From NCBI GenBank assembly GCA_002480935.1, contig DLDC01000004.1, positions 6,405-26,237 on the forward strand: DNA of 19,833 nt. The letters run 5' to 3'. The notes beneath the pieces were generated by a model, which saw only the letters and a program-made list of their open reading frames with translations, was not told the origin of the DNA and made no database searches. Below, in pieces: positions 9,536 to 16,883 of the stretch. The stretch comes from Prevotella sp. UBA7782 (lineage in GTDB: Bacteria > Bacteroidota > Bacteroidia > Bacteroidales > Bacteroidaceae). A program made the position numbers and the translations under genes. The first letter of the stretch is position 1. The number at the start of each line of letters is the position of its first letter.

Positions 9536-9577
9536 AATAGGAGGCTATGCCCGTGGCAAGGGGCATAGTCTCCTATT
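9536..9577. terminator. Strong bidirectional hairpin between convergent genes
   Basis: A 17-bp arm pair (9536-9552 with 9561-9577) containing a single G/T position closes an 8-base loop. It sits between the stop of the 1478-residue adhesin gene (9425) and the stop of the convergent 914-residue gene (9618). Its outer arms are AATAG/CTATT, giving only a short T run on either strand. A shared terminator is the simplest reading. Confidence 0.75.
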
Positions 9578-9617
9578 TCTATGCTGATGGATGATCAGCG
9601 GTTACCCGAATATCTGA

Positions 9618-12362
9618 TTATTTAATCACCTTCTTTCCGTTCACTATATATATGCCGCTCTTCAGCCCTTGCAGGCTGTCGGCCACCTTGCGTCCGGTGA
9701 GGTCGTAGACACCGGTGCGTTTGGCATGGCCCTTCTGCGTAATGGCGGTGATGGCTGTCACGGTAGGATTGACCTCCAGGTGGACAACGGGAAGGTTGTA
9801 CTTGTTCAGCGACGCGTTGGCCAGGGTGTAATCGGTGTGACGGCCAATGGCATACTGGGTGTAGGTGTCGTCTACCTCATAATAGGTTGAGCAGTAGCCG
9901 TCGCCCTCTGACAGGATGGTTATGCGGAGGTTCTGGCCGTCATACTTGAAGGGAGTAGCAAGGGGCAGCACAATCATGTCTTGGGCATCGTCGCGCGTGC
10001 CTACGTTGGGGAAGGTGTATTCGCCTTGATACACCTGGGTCATGTTGGCGGTAGGGCGCAGCGCAAGGTCATCCCCAAACACCGTGTCTGTTGTATTCTC
10101 CATCCACACGGTAAGCGTGCGCTTGAAGTTGTTCTTCTTGTCTGAGTTGAATCCACGATACGTGAGCTTCGTTATCTCAGCTCCGGCAGGTACATCCTTG
10201 AGCAATGCGGCGGGATAAACGGTTTCTGTCTCACTGTTGGCATCATAGGTATAAACCGGCACGGTGTTGTTGAGCTTGCGGGCCGTACCCACAGCCACGT
10301 CTACAAAGCCGTTGTCCTCGGCTATGTCCATCATCGTCGTGTCAGACACCTGCCGATAGTCGCCTGCTATAAAGACGGCATAGGCATGATAGGTTCCTGC
10401 TTGTGCGGGGGTGAACTTAGCGGTGAAAGTTTTGCTCTCGCCTGCTTTGATAAGCGGGCTCTCGCTGATGGTGTCTACAGCCACGTCGTCGAGGTAGAAT
10501 ATCACCTTGTAGCCGTCCTTCTGTTCATCTCGGTCATTTACGTTCCTCACGCTAGCCTTGGCTGTTGATGTGTGGTTCACCATCCCTGTGACAGGTATGA
10601 CGGTCTCGCTGAAGCTTACGTCATGTGCCACGCCTAGACGGTTGTAGGCAGTTATGTTGTCGATATAGCAATGACCTTCGAAGGCTATACACCACTGTCC
10701 GGCAGGGATATTGTTATACGCAAAATGTGTCATCTCATATTTTTCACCGTCCCATGCCTCATAAACAACTTTCTGTGAGAAATGCTCACCTTCAGTAATT
10801 GTAGAGTCGGCGATGATGGAATGTACGAGCGTCCAGTTCTTGCGGTCGGCCGAGTAATAGATGTTCAGATATGAGTCTTGCCCTATCTGCGCTGCGTCGA
10901 ACGAGAGGCTCTCATCGCTTTTCACCTCTACAAGAGGCGTGATGAATTTCTCCGGCTTGGTGACAGACTTGCCTTCGAGGCAATAGTTGTTGCCTTTCAG
11001 CCCGATGACGCGTGGGAAAGCGTTGATGCCCCACATGCCGTCATTATATACGGTGGCCAAAGGCATCTTGCCATCCTCAAAGTCATAGAACAGCTGGTCC
11101 TGGCTTACGGTAGTGCCCTTCACCGGCATACGAAAGTCAACGCCGTCACCCTTCACGCTGACATAGCCCGATTTTGCGCCTTGCATCTCGTGGCTCATGG
11201 TTACCTTTACGTCAATGCGTCCATGGGCAGGGATGGTCTGCGCGCCCTTCCAATCGGTTGTGAATCCCTCAGGGACACTCACGCTGCTGATGGGTAATGG
11301 CTTCGCGCCATAGTTGCGTAGGGCGAAGCTGAAGGTGACATCGTTCTGAGATGTGCCGAAATCGTAAAGCGTGGTGTCGCCCAGAGCCTTTGTGTCTGTG
11401 CTCTCGGTGAAATGAAACTCGCTGACATAGGCATAAGGCTTCACGGTGACTGTATGCCCAATGGTACCGCTGATATTTTCTCTTACGCCATATGTGGTCA
11501 CATCAGGATAATCACTTATGTTCAACGTCTTACTCACTTGTTGGATGGTATTCTCATCAATAGCTAAAGGCTTATCAATGCTGAATGTGCCCAACTCTAC
11601 GTGCTTATCCATGTTGATAAGAGTCAGTGTGTAGCCCTCCAAAGAGTTGTCAAGCTGTTTGTCGCCTGTATTGCGCAAATTCACGTTGAAGGTCACGGTA
11701 TAGTTACCGTCAGCATCTGCATCTGTCCATCCGCCATTGGTAGAATAAAGTGTCATGTCTGTTATGGTCAGGCCAGACTTCAGTTCTACCTCAGCGTTAT
11801 CGGCGGCGAAATCATCTATGTACACTTGGCTGCCGCAAATGGCATATCGTGTTCCGGTCTCGGCTTCAGGCAACTGTATGGTGGCATACTCATCGTTGGT
11901 GAGCTGAGGCACGTCAACTGCAAGAGAGTCGCCGAGTGCAAAGCTGCCGTCAGCGTTTGTCTTTACCTTAAAGAAAGAAATAGTGCTACTTTCAGGAGAA
12001 TAATATCTGCTGCTCTTCACACGGACAGAACACTTGCCTGCCACTGGCGGCGTCACTAATGCATCGTGACAATGCTTCGTGGCATGGCCCCAATAGTCGG
12101 ATACATCCTGGCTACCTACCGATAAACATCCTGAGCCATCAACACCTGCCCATGAGCTATAGCTGTAAGACACATAATAAGACACGTCATCATACTCGAG
12201 CGAGTCGACGATATGACTCCAGCCGGAGGGTGCAAAATGATGATTGTCTGTAGACAAACTGCGGTTGAAGTCCTGTTTATAGGGGCTCACCGTGTCAGCA
12301 TGTAAGGGGGTTGCTACTGCCGAAAAAAGCAGAAGGCTGAGATACATGTAGATTTTGTTCAT
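9618..12362 (-). CDS. Secreted 914-residue protein with T9SS-type tail
   Basis: An exported protein of unknown function. The signal peptide is residues 1-22 (core YLSLLLFSAVATPLHA). A first beta-rich module (about 25-190) begins 'YKQDFNRSL' and ends 'QVYIDDFAADN', the layout of jelly-roll/choice-of-anchor modules. Regions at about 200-300 and 300-420 look like Ig-like repeats ('NLRNTGDKQL', 'ALRNYGAKPLPISSVSVPEGF'), the latter resembling ASPM-SPD-2-Hydin-type folds. A second jelly-roll (about 425-575, 'FYDFEDGKMP' to 'GHCYIDNITAYN') is followed by a CARDB-like module (about 580-660, 'FYLDDVAVDTI...IKAGESKTF'). A beta-rich region with 'TLTVWMENT' precedes the tail, where 'GVYDLTGRKV', 'KSGIYIV' and the final 'KKVIK' form a textbook T9SS type A-like sorting motif. 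It is not evidently paralogous to the two larger proteins beyond sharing module types. It may be a surface or extracellular binding protein; no catalytic motif is visible. Confidence 0.8.
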   Translation of the reverse strand: MNKIYMYLSLLLFSAVATPLHADTVSPYKQDFNRSLSTDNHHFAPSGWSHIVDSLEYDDVSYYVSYSYSSWAGVDGSGCLSVGSQDVSDYWGHATKHCHDALVTPPVAGKCSVRVKSSRYYSPESSTISFFKVKTNADGSFALGDSLAVDVPQLTNDEYATIQLPEAETGTRYAICGSQVYIDDFAADNAEVELKSGLTITDMTLYSTNGGWTDADADGNYTVTFNVNLRNTGDKQLDNSLEGYTLTLINMDKHVELGTFSIDKPLAIDENTIQQVSKTLNISDYPDVTTYGVRENISGTIGHTVTVKPYAYVSEFHFTESTDTKALGDTTLYDFGTSQNDVTFSFALRNYGAKPLPISSVSVPEGFTTDWKGAQTIPAHGRIDVKVTMSHEMQGAKSGYVSVKGDGVDFRMPVKGTTVSQDQLFYDFEDGKMPLATVYNDGMWGINAFPRVIGLKGNNYCLEGKSVTKPEKFITPLVEVKSDESLSFDAAQIGQDSYLNIYYSADRKNWTLVHSIIADSTITEGEHFSQKVVYEAWDGEKYEMTHFAYNNIPAGQWCIAFEGHCYIDNITAYNRLGVAHDVSFSETVIPVTGMVNHTSTAKASVRNVNDRDEQKDGYKVIFYLDDVAVDTISESPLIKAGESKTFTAKFTPAQAGTYHAYAVFIAGDYRQVSDTTMMDIAEDNGFVDVAVGTARKLNNTVPVYTYDANSETETVYPAALLKDVPAGAEITKLTYRGFNSDKKNNFKRTLTVWMENTTDTVFGDDLALRPTANMTQVYQGEYTFPNVGTRDDAQDMIVLPLATPFKYDGQNLRITILSEGDGYCSTYYEVDDTYTQYAIGRHTDYTLANASLNKYNLPVVHLEVNPTVTAITAITQKGHAKRTGVYDLTGRKVADSLQGLKSGIYIVNGKKVIK

Positions 12363-12426
12363 AATGAAAAATAATAAAAAATATTGATAAACAATCGGTA
12401 AATTGATAAAATATAATTATGCGATG

Positions 12427-12434
12427 CAAAAGTA
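12427..12434 (-). promoter_or_regulatory. Candidate Bacteroidota -7 element for the 914-residue secreted protein gene
   Basis: CAAAAGTA on the + strand reads TACTTTTG on the - strand, fitting TAnnTTTG. Transcription would begin near 12420 and give a leader of roughly 58 bases, very rich in A and T. The -33 region is poor. Confidence 0.5.
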
Positions 12435-12862
12435 ACATTAATTTATGAGATTTCACGGTGTAATGAGGTCTTTATATTTCCCCAATTTACAGAATGTGCC
12501 GACCAAGTACGCTCTGCCTATGGCCAACAATGAGCGTGCACACAACAACCTGCAAATGCAATTCATAAAAACTCTGTTGTACAAGGATGTTGGCCGGCAC
12601 AAGGCACGGCCACTACAACTGCTGATTATCTTAATAATAAGTCAACCTTCGAGGCTGATGCACAGACAGTCACAATAGACAGTGGTTGCTGGTATTGGGC
12701 TGCAGAACAAATGTGCGGATGTTCATAAGGGCAGCATTAGGAGGGGCGCCCTGTTGTGGATATATGACGTGATGAGCTTCTGTAGCAGATGCTGTTTATT
12801 GTTCAAAAGGCCATTTCATGTAACTTTATGCATGAAACGATGGCGTTTTGCGTTGAAATTAG

Positions 12863-12870
12863 TAACTTTG
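12863..12870 (+). promoter_or_regulatory. Candidate Bacteroidota -7 element for coaD
   Basis: TAACTTTG fits TAnnTTTG and lies 26 bases before the coaD ATG, implying a leader of only about 20 bases. A clear -33 TTTG at the preferred spacing is not seen. Confidence 0.5.
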
Positions 12871-12896
12871 CAACACACTTTTTCTATTATCATACA

Positions 12897-13343
12897 ATGA
12901 AAACAGCATTATTTACGGGCACCTTCGACCCTTTCACCATAGGGCATCAGTCTATCGTAGACCGCACCATCAATCTGTTCGACCGACTGGTTATCGCCGT
13001 AGCCGTAAGCAAACTGAAGCACACCGATGAGCAAGTGGAGCAGCGGGTGCGTGCCATAGCCGATATATATCGCGACGAACCGCGCGTGGTGGTGAAGGCT
13101 TACAGCGATCTGACCATCGACATGGCGAAGCGCGAGGGGGCTCAATATCTTATCAGGGGCGTACGCAACGTGAAGGACTATGAGTATGAGCGCACGCAAG
13201 CCGACTTCAACCGCAAGTTTGGAAGCATAGAAACGATTCTTGTTTTCGCCGAGCCGGGCCTGGAGCATGTGAGCAGCACGCTGGTAAGGGAGCTGAAATC
13301 CTTTGGCCGGGATGTGACCGACTTTCTGCCAAAGAAAGACTGA
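12897..13343 (+). CDS. coaD: Phosphopantetheine adenylyltransferase (CoaD)
   Basis: Transfers AMP from ATP to 4'-phosphopantetheine, the penultimate step of coenzyme A synthesis, in the cytoplasm. The 148-residue product has the nucleotidyltransferase fold signature at its N-terminus, GTFDPFTIGH (T14-x-G16-H17 is the nucleotide-binding (H/T)xGH motif). It also has the family hallmark RGVRNVKDYEYE (from about 87) and SSTLVRELKSFGRDV (from about 126), equivalent to the ISSSLVKE segment of E. coli CoaD. It is about ten residues shorter than the E. coli enzyme, ending right after 'DFLPKKD', so the last helix is reduced. The in-frame open sequence extends further upstream, but the ATG at 12897 gives the conserved MKTALFTGTFDP start and fits the -7 element. 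The uracil permease gene follows 63 bases later on the same strand. Confidence 0.95.
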   Translation: MKTALFTGTFDPFTIGHQSIVDRTINLFDRLVIAVAVSKLKHTDEQVEQRVRAIADIYRDEPRVVVKAYSDLTIDMAKREGAQYLIRGVRNVKDYEYERTQADFNRKFGSIETILVFAEPGLEHVSSTLVRELKSFGRDVTDFLPKKD

Positions 13344-13353
13344 CAACCCTGCT

Positions 13354-13376
13354 CCGCCCACTGTGCAGGCGGTTTT
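13354..13376 (+). terminator. Weak terminator or attenuator hairpin between coaD and the permease gene
   Basis: CCGCC (13354-13358) and GGCGG (13368-13372) form a short GC-rich stem with a 9-base loop, followed by TTTT (13373-13376). It begins ten bases after the coaD stop. It may end coaD transcripts or reduce read-through into the permease gene; the stem is only 5 bp and the T run is short. Confidence 0.4.
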
Positions 13377-13406
13377 CGGATTGCATATAACCTATAAAAC
13401 ACAATA

Positions 13407-14633
13407 ATGGATTCCATTCGATTAACACCTTTCAGAAAAGGAATTGTGGGAGTGCAGTTTCTTTTTGTGGCATTTGGTGCCACCGTCTTGGTGCCTTTGC
13501 TTGTAGGGCTCAACCCTGCCACGGCCTTGTTTACGGCGGGCTTGGGCACCCTCATCTTCCATCTGGTAACAAAAGGCAAGGTGCCCATCTTCTTAGGGTC
13601 AAGCTTTGCCTTCATCGCACCCATCATAGCAGCCTCCAAACAGTGGGGCATGCCGGGCACTCTGGCCGGCATCTTAGGCGTTTCGCTGGTTTATTTCGTG
13701 ATGAGCGCGCTCATCAAATGGCAGGGACAGAAGGTCATCAACCGTCTGTTTCCGCCCGTGGTCATTGGTCCGGTCATCATTCTCATCGGTCTCACGCTGT
13801 CGGGTTCGGCCGTGGATATGGCCAAGACCAACTGGCTATTGGCCGCCGTGTCGCTGACAACGGCCATCCTTGTGCTAACCTTCTGCAAGGGGCTCATCAA
13901 GCTGGTGCCTGTGGTGTGCGGCCTCATTGTGGGCTATGTCGTTGCGTTGTGCATGGGCAAAATAGACTTCAGCGGTGTACTCTCGGCCTCATGGTTTGCC
14001 CTTCCGCCCTCCATCGCCCATTTCCACCTGCCCCAATTCGAGTGGGAACCCTTTGTATACATGATACCCGTTGCACTGGCTCCGGTCATTGAGCACATCG
14101 GCGATGTATATGTGGTGAGCTCAGTGGCCGAGAAAGACTTTGTGTCTGACCCCGGATTGCACCGCACCATGCTTGGCGACGGTCTGGCATGTATGGCAGC
14201 CAGCTTTCTAGGAGGCCCTCCCGTAACCACCTATAGCGAGGTGACGGGTGCCATGTCTATCACAAAAGTCACTGACCCACAAGTCATTCGCATTGCAGCT
14301 TTCACATCTATTGTATTCTCCGTGATAGGCAAGTTGTCGGCATTCTTACAGTCAATACCCTCTGCCGTGCTCGGAGGCATCATGTTGCTGCTGTTTGGCA
14401 GCATAGCCAATGTGGGCATACAAAACCTCATCAACCATCATGTAGATTTGTCGCAGACACGCAACACCATCATCGTGTCGGTAACGCTTACGCTGGGCAT
14501 TGGCGGTGCCGTGCTGTCGTATGGCAACTTCACACTGGGAGGCATCGGCTTGAGTGCCGTGGTTGGTGTTGTACTTAACTTGCTGTTGCCTCAGCAAAAG
14601 GCAAAGGAAGAGACCGAACCGGCTAACAAATAA
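13407..14633 (+). CDS. uraA: Uracil permease, nucleobase:cation symporter-2 family
   Basis: An inner-membrane carrier of 408 residues that probably imports uracil by proton symport for pyrimidine salvage. Hydrophobic segments fill the whole length, as expected for the 14-helix NCS2 (UraA/PyrP/xanthine permease) fold. The substrate-site motifs are present: 'VIEHIGD' with E229, and 'GGPPVTTYSEVTGAM' with E278. The 49-residue spacing between these glutamates equals that between E241 and E290 of E. coli UraA. Position 233 is Asp where E. coli UraA has H245; I recall EHIGD in other bacterial members, so this is probably a subfamily trait. 'DPGLHRTMLGDGLA' is also typical. The short charged C-terminus (KAKEETEPANK) is cytoplasmic by analogy. 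The gene may be cotranscribed with coaD, although a hairpin lies between. Xanthine or another base as substrate cannot be excluded from sequence alone. Confidence 0.88.
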   Translation: MDSIRLTPFRKGIVGVQFLFVAFGATVLVPLLVGLNPATALFTAGLGTLIFHLVTKGKVPIFLGSSFAFIAPIIAASKQWGMPGTLAGILGVSLVYFVMSALIKWQGQKVINRLFPPVVIGPVIILIGLTLSGSAVDMAKTNWLLAAVSLTTAILVLTFCKGLIKLVPVVCGLIVGYVVALCMGKIDFSGVLSASWFALPPSIAHFHLPQFEWEPFVYMIPVALAPVIEHIGDVYVVSSVAEKDFVSDPGLHRTMLGDGLACMAASFLGGPPVTTYSEVTGAMSITKVTDPQVIRIAAFTSIVFSVIGKLSAFLQSIPSAVLGGIMLLLFGSIANVGIQNLINHHVDLSQTRNTIIVSVTLTLGIGGAVLSYGNFTLGGIGLSAVVGVVLNLLLPQQKAKEETEPANK

Positions 14634-14805
14634 CGCTCTGTGACGGTACATAAGGGGGGATTTGGCGAAGGGTGCCTCCGTTTGCGAACATCACCGCAAA
14701 CACTGCAGGGTGCGCCCTTGTGGCCGTCTGCATCCTTGTGCAGCAACCAACAAGCAAGACACATTCCCTGAAGGGGGCACTCTTCGGTGGCTGGATGTTG
14801 AGCAT

Positions 14806-14839
14806 AAAAAGGGCAGACCGCAAATGCAGCCTGCCCCTT
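14806..14839 (-). terminator. Rho-independent terminator of the helicase gene
   Basis: On the - strand AAGGGGCAG (14839-14831) pairs with CTGCCCTTT (14816-14808, one G-U pair) around a 14-base loop and runs into a T tract ending at 14806. It starts 15 bases beyond the helicase stop codon. Read on the + strand the same stem is followed by a T-rich sequence, so it may also stop transcripts from the permease gene, which ends 170 bases upstream. Confidence 0.75.
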
Positions 14840-14854
14840 CTACCTTATTTAAAA

Positions 14855-16687
14855 TTACTTTTTAGGCTTACGTCTTGCCCATCCCTCCTCACTGAAGTCG
14901 GGCTCTTCACCTTTCAACGTAGGGTTGCCGGCGTTCATCAGCGCACGCCAGTCATCTTTCTTAAAGCGTTGCTGAGAAGGCTGTGCACCATTGTCAGCCT
15001 GAGCCTGCTTGCGCTTTCTTCCTGCGCCACGCGAGTCCAGTCGGCTGTCGGCATCGTTGCAACGCACCTTACGGCCCTTATATACGGCACCGTCAAGGGC
15101 TTTCATCACCTTACGGGCGTCGCCTTCGGGCACCTCTATGTAGCTTTGGCGCTTCAGCAGGTCGATATGGCCCACTTCTTGCCGTCCCTTCACATAGCGG
15201 TTTACAAACTGCATGATTTCACCGGGATAGAAGCCATCGTCCTTACCCAAGTTGATGAAGAGCCTCTGATAGCCTTTCTCTGCCTTATGGCTGCCTCTTC
15301 GGCTGCCACGTGAGTCTTTGCCGCCACGCTCCTGTTTCTTGTCAGACTTGCGCGAAGACGCGGGTTTCTCTATCACGGGCGCATTTTTGTAGTAGTCGAG
15401 GAACCTGCCGAAGGTGGCAGACACCATCTTCTTGATGACATCCTCCTTGTCCATATACTCAAACTGGCGGTTTATCTCCTTCATGTAAGGCGCTATCTGC
15501 TCCTCATCTACGTCAGTCTTCATAATGTCGTCCATCACCTTATAGAGCTGTTTCTTGCATATCTCCTCGGGCGTAGGCAATGTGCCGTCTACAAAGTCCT
15601 TGCCTATCTCCTTCTCTATGCGCTTAATCTTGAACTTCTCGCGCGAGTGTATGATGGAGATAGATGTTCCGCTTTTGCCCGCACGGCCCGTACGTCCGCT
15701 TCGGTGCGTATAGCTCTCTATGTCATCGGGCAGTCCGTAGTTGATGACATGCGTGAGGTCGTCTACGTCAAGACCTCGTGCAGCCACGTCGGTAGCCACG
15801 AGCAGCTGCGTGAGATGGCTGCGGAACTTCTGCATGGTGAGGTCTCTCTGCTCCTGCGAGAGGTCGCCGTGCAGTGCCTCAGCGTTATATCCGTCGTGTA
15901 TGAGCTTATCGGCCACTTCCTGCGTTTCCTTCTTGGTGCGGCAGAACACGATTCCGTATATCTTGGGATAATAGTCAACGACACGTTTCAGGGCCAGATA
16001 CTTGTCCTTGGCGTTCACCATATAGAAGATATGATTAACGTTTTCGGCACCCTCATTGCGGCTTCCCACAACTATCTCCTTGTAGTCATGCAGATAACCC
16101 TTGGCCACTCTCTCTATGTCTTTGCTCATTGTGGCAGAGAAGAGCAATGTGTTGCGGTCCTCGGGCACGCCCGACAATATTTCCTCAATGCTCTCTTGGA
16201 AGCCCATGTTGAGCATCTCGTCGGCCTCATCCAGCACAACATTATGCACAGCATCGAGCTTTGCCTTGCCACGCTTCATCAGGTCGATGAGCCTTCCCGG
16301 TGTTGCCACAATAATCTGCACGCCATGTCTGAGGGTGCGTATCTGCGCCTCAATAGACGTACCGCCGTAAACGGCAGCGATGTGCATGTGGGGTATGTAC
16401 TTGGAAAAATCGTTCAGATCATCGGCTATTTGCAGGCACAGCTCCCTGGTGGGGCTGAGCACAATGGCCTGGGTGTCCTTGCTGGTTGTGTCTACGCGCT
16501 GCAAGAGGGGTATGCCAAAGGCAGCCGTCTTGCCGGTACCGGTTTGCGCGAGCGCTATAACGTCATTACGATTACCCAGTAAATAGGGTATAACTTCCTC
16601 TTGAACGGGCATTGGATGTTCAAAGCCCATTTCCTCAATGGCCTTTCTGATATTTTCAGAAACGCCTAACTCTTCAAATGTCTTCAA
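14855..16687 (-). CDS. deaD: DEAD-box ATP-dependent RNA helicase with DbpA-type RNA-binding domain
   Basis: Unwinds short RNA duplexes with ATP; members of this group act in ribosome assembly, mRNA turnover and cold adaptation. The 610 residues show the complete motif set: Q motif (F4 ... PVQ29), motif I AQTGTGKT (47-54), PTRELCLQ, TPGR, DEAD (153-156), SAT (184-186), ATDVAARGLDV and HRSGRTGR (about 328-335). A basic Ser/Arg/Lys linker (about 440-470) leads to a DbpA-like RRM (about 473-541, 'RLFINLGKDDGFYPGEI' to 'GRKVRCNDAD') and a basic tail ending RRKPKK. The start codon is TTG at 16687: it alone gives the conserved MKTFEELGVS beginning, the next upstream in-frame triplets offer no ATG before a TAA at 16700-16702, and the first internal ATG (residue 20) would cut the Q motif. 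The promoter at 16799-16827 implies a leader of about 105 bases. The symbol deaD is by family resemblance; csdA or rhlE naming is possible. Confidence 0.93.
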   Translation of the reverse strand: MKTFEELGVSENIRKAIEEMGFEHPMPVQEEVIPYLLGNRNDVIALAQTGTGKTAAFGIPLLQRVDTTSKDTQAIVLSPTRELCLQIADDLNDFSKYIPHMHIAAVYGGTSIEAQIRTLRHGVQIIVATPGRLIDLMKRGKAKLDAVHNVVLDEADEMLNMGFQESIEEILSGVPEDRNTLLFSATMSKDIERVAKGYLHDYKEIVVGSRNEGAENVNHIFYMVNAKDKYLALKRVVDYYPKIYGIVFCRTKKETQEVADKLIHDGYNAEALHGDLSQEQRDLTMQKFRSHLTQLLVATDVAARGLDVDDLTHVINYGLPDDIESYTHRSGRTGRAGKSGTSISIIHSREKFKIKRIEKEIGKDFVDGTLPTPEEICKKQLYKVMDDIMKTDVDEEQIAPYMKEINRQFEYMDKEDVIKKMVSATFGRFLDYYKNAPVIEKPASSRKSDKKQERGGKDSRGSRRGSHKAEKGYQRLFINLGKDDGFYPGEIMQFVNRYVKGRQEVGHIDLLKRQSYIEVPEGDARKVMKALDGAVYKGRKVRCNDADSRLDSRGAGRKRKQAQADNGAQPSQQRFKKDDWRALMNAGNPTLKGEEPDFSEEGWARRKPKK

Positions 16688-16798
16688 AATGTTTAATGTT
16701 TAATTTCCTGAAAATGCAGGAGACTAACCACCAAACGATTCCCACCTAATGCCTTCAGCATCATTCCCTCGAGATGGTACGCCTCCTTTATCGGGCTG

Positions 16799-16827
16799 CA
16801 AAGGTAATGAAAATAAACGAGTTGCAA
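16799..16827 (-). promoter_or_regulatory. Bacteroidota promoter of the helicase gene
   Basis: On the - strand TTG (16827-16825), an 18-base spacer and TACCTTTG (16806-16799) approximate the consensus TTTG-N19-21-TAnnTTTG. Transcription would start near 16792, about 105 bases before the TTG start codon. The leader contains a 6-bp hairpin at 16747-16763. A long leader is common in cold-inducible RNA helicase genes, but regulation here is inference. Confidence 0.65.
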
Positions 16828-16846
16828 GCATAAAGTGCCATTATTT

Positions 16847-16877
16847 TTTGTTTTTTAGCATTTTATGCTTACCTTTG
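16847..16877 (+). promoter_or_regulatory. Bacteroidota promoter of the LOG-family gene
   Basis: TTTG (16847-16850), exactly 19 bases, then TACCTTTG (16870-16877) is a full match to the Bacteroidota consensus. Only six bases separate the -7 element from the ATG at 16884, so the predicted start of transcription falls on or within about three bases of the start codon. It lies back to back with the helicase promoter, whose -7 element has the same TACCTTTGC sequence. Confidence 0.75.
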
Positions 16878-16883
16878 CCCATT

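Larger units (their letters stand above)
12363..12896. other. Gene-free stretch between divergent genes
   Basis: In these 534 bases I see promoter elements at both ends and no convincing gene. One hairpin (TGGCCG at 12591-12596 with CGGCCA at 12607-12612) has no T run and no assigned role. A 77-codon open frame from 12445 encodes no recognisable signal peptide or domain and starts over the promoter of the leftward gene. The stretch could be a decayed gene or regulatory sequence; neither is demonstrated. Confidence 0.5.

Noticed and set aside
12445..12678. Open frame of 77 codons in the gap before coaD
   Set aside because: Its start overlaps the promoter region of the leftward secreted-protein gene, it lacks a start-site context and encodes nothing recognisable; treated as non-coding.
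12789..12896. Longer N-terminus for CoaD from an upstream in-frame start
   Set aside because: The extension would cross the -7 element at 12863-12870, and the family begins at the GTFDP segment supplied by the ATG at 12897.
14672..15313. Open frame of 213 codons on the + strand
   Set aside because: It runs through the helicase terminator and antisense to the helicase C-terminus; no family resemblance.
15647..16582. Open frame of 311 codons on the + strand
   Set aside because: Antisense to the motif core of the DEAD-box helicase gene, whose identity is certain; no recognisable product.
16749..16883. Longer N-terminus for the LOG protein from an upstream in-frame ATG
   Set aside because: The extension covers both divergent promoters and adds a non-homologous stretch before the conserved MKIGIFCSAN start.
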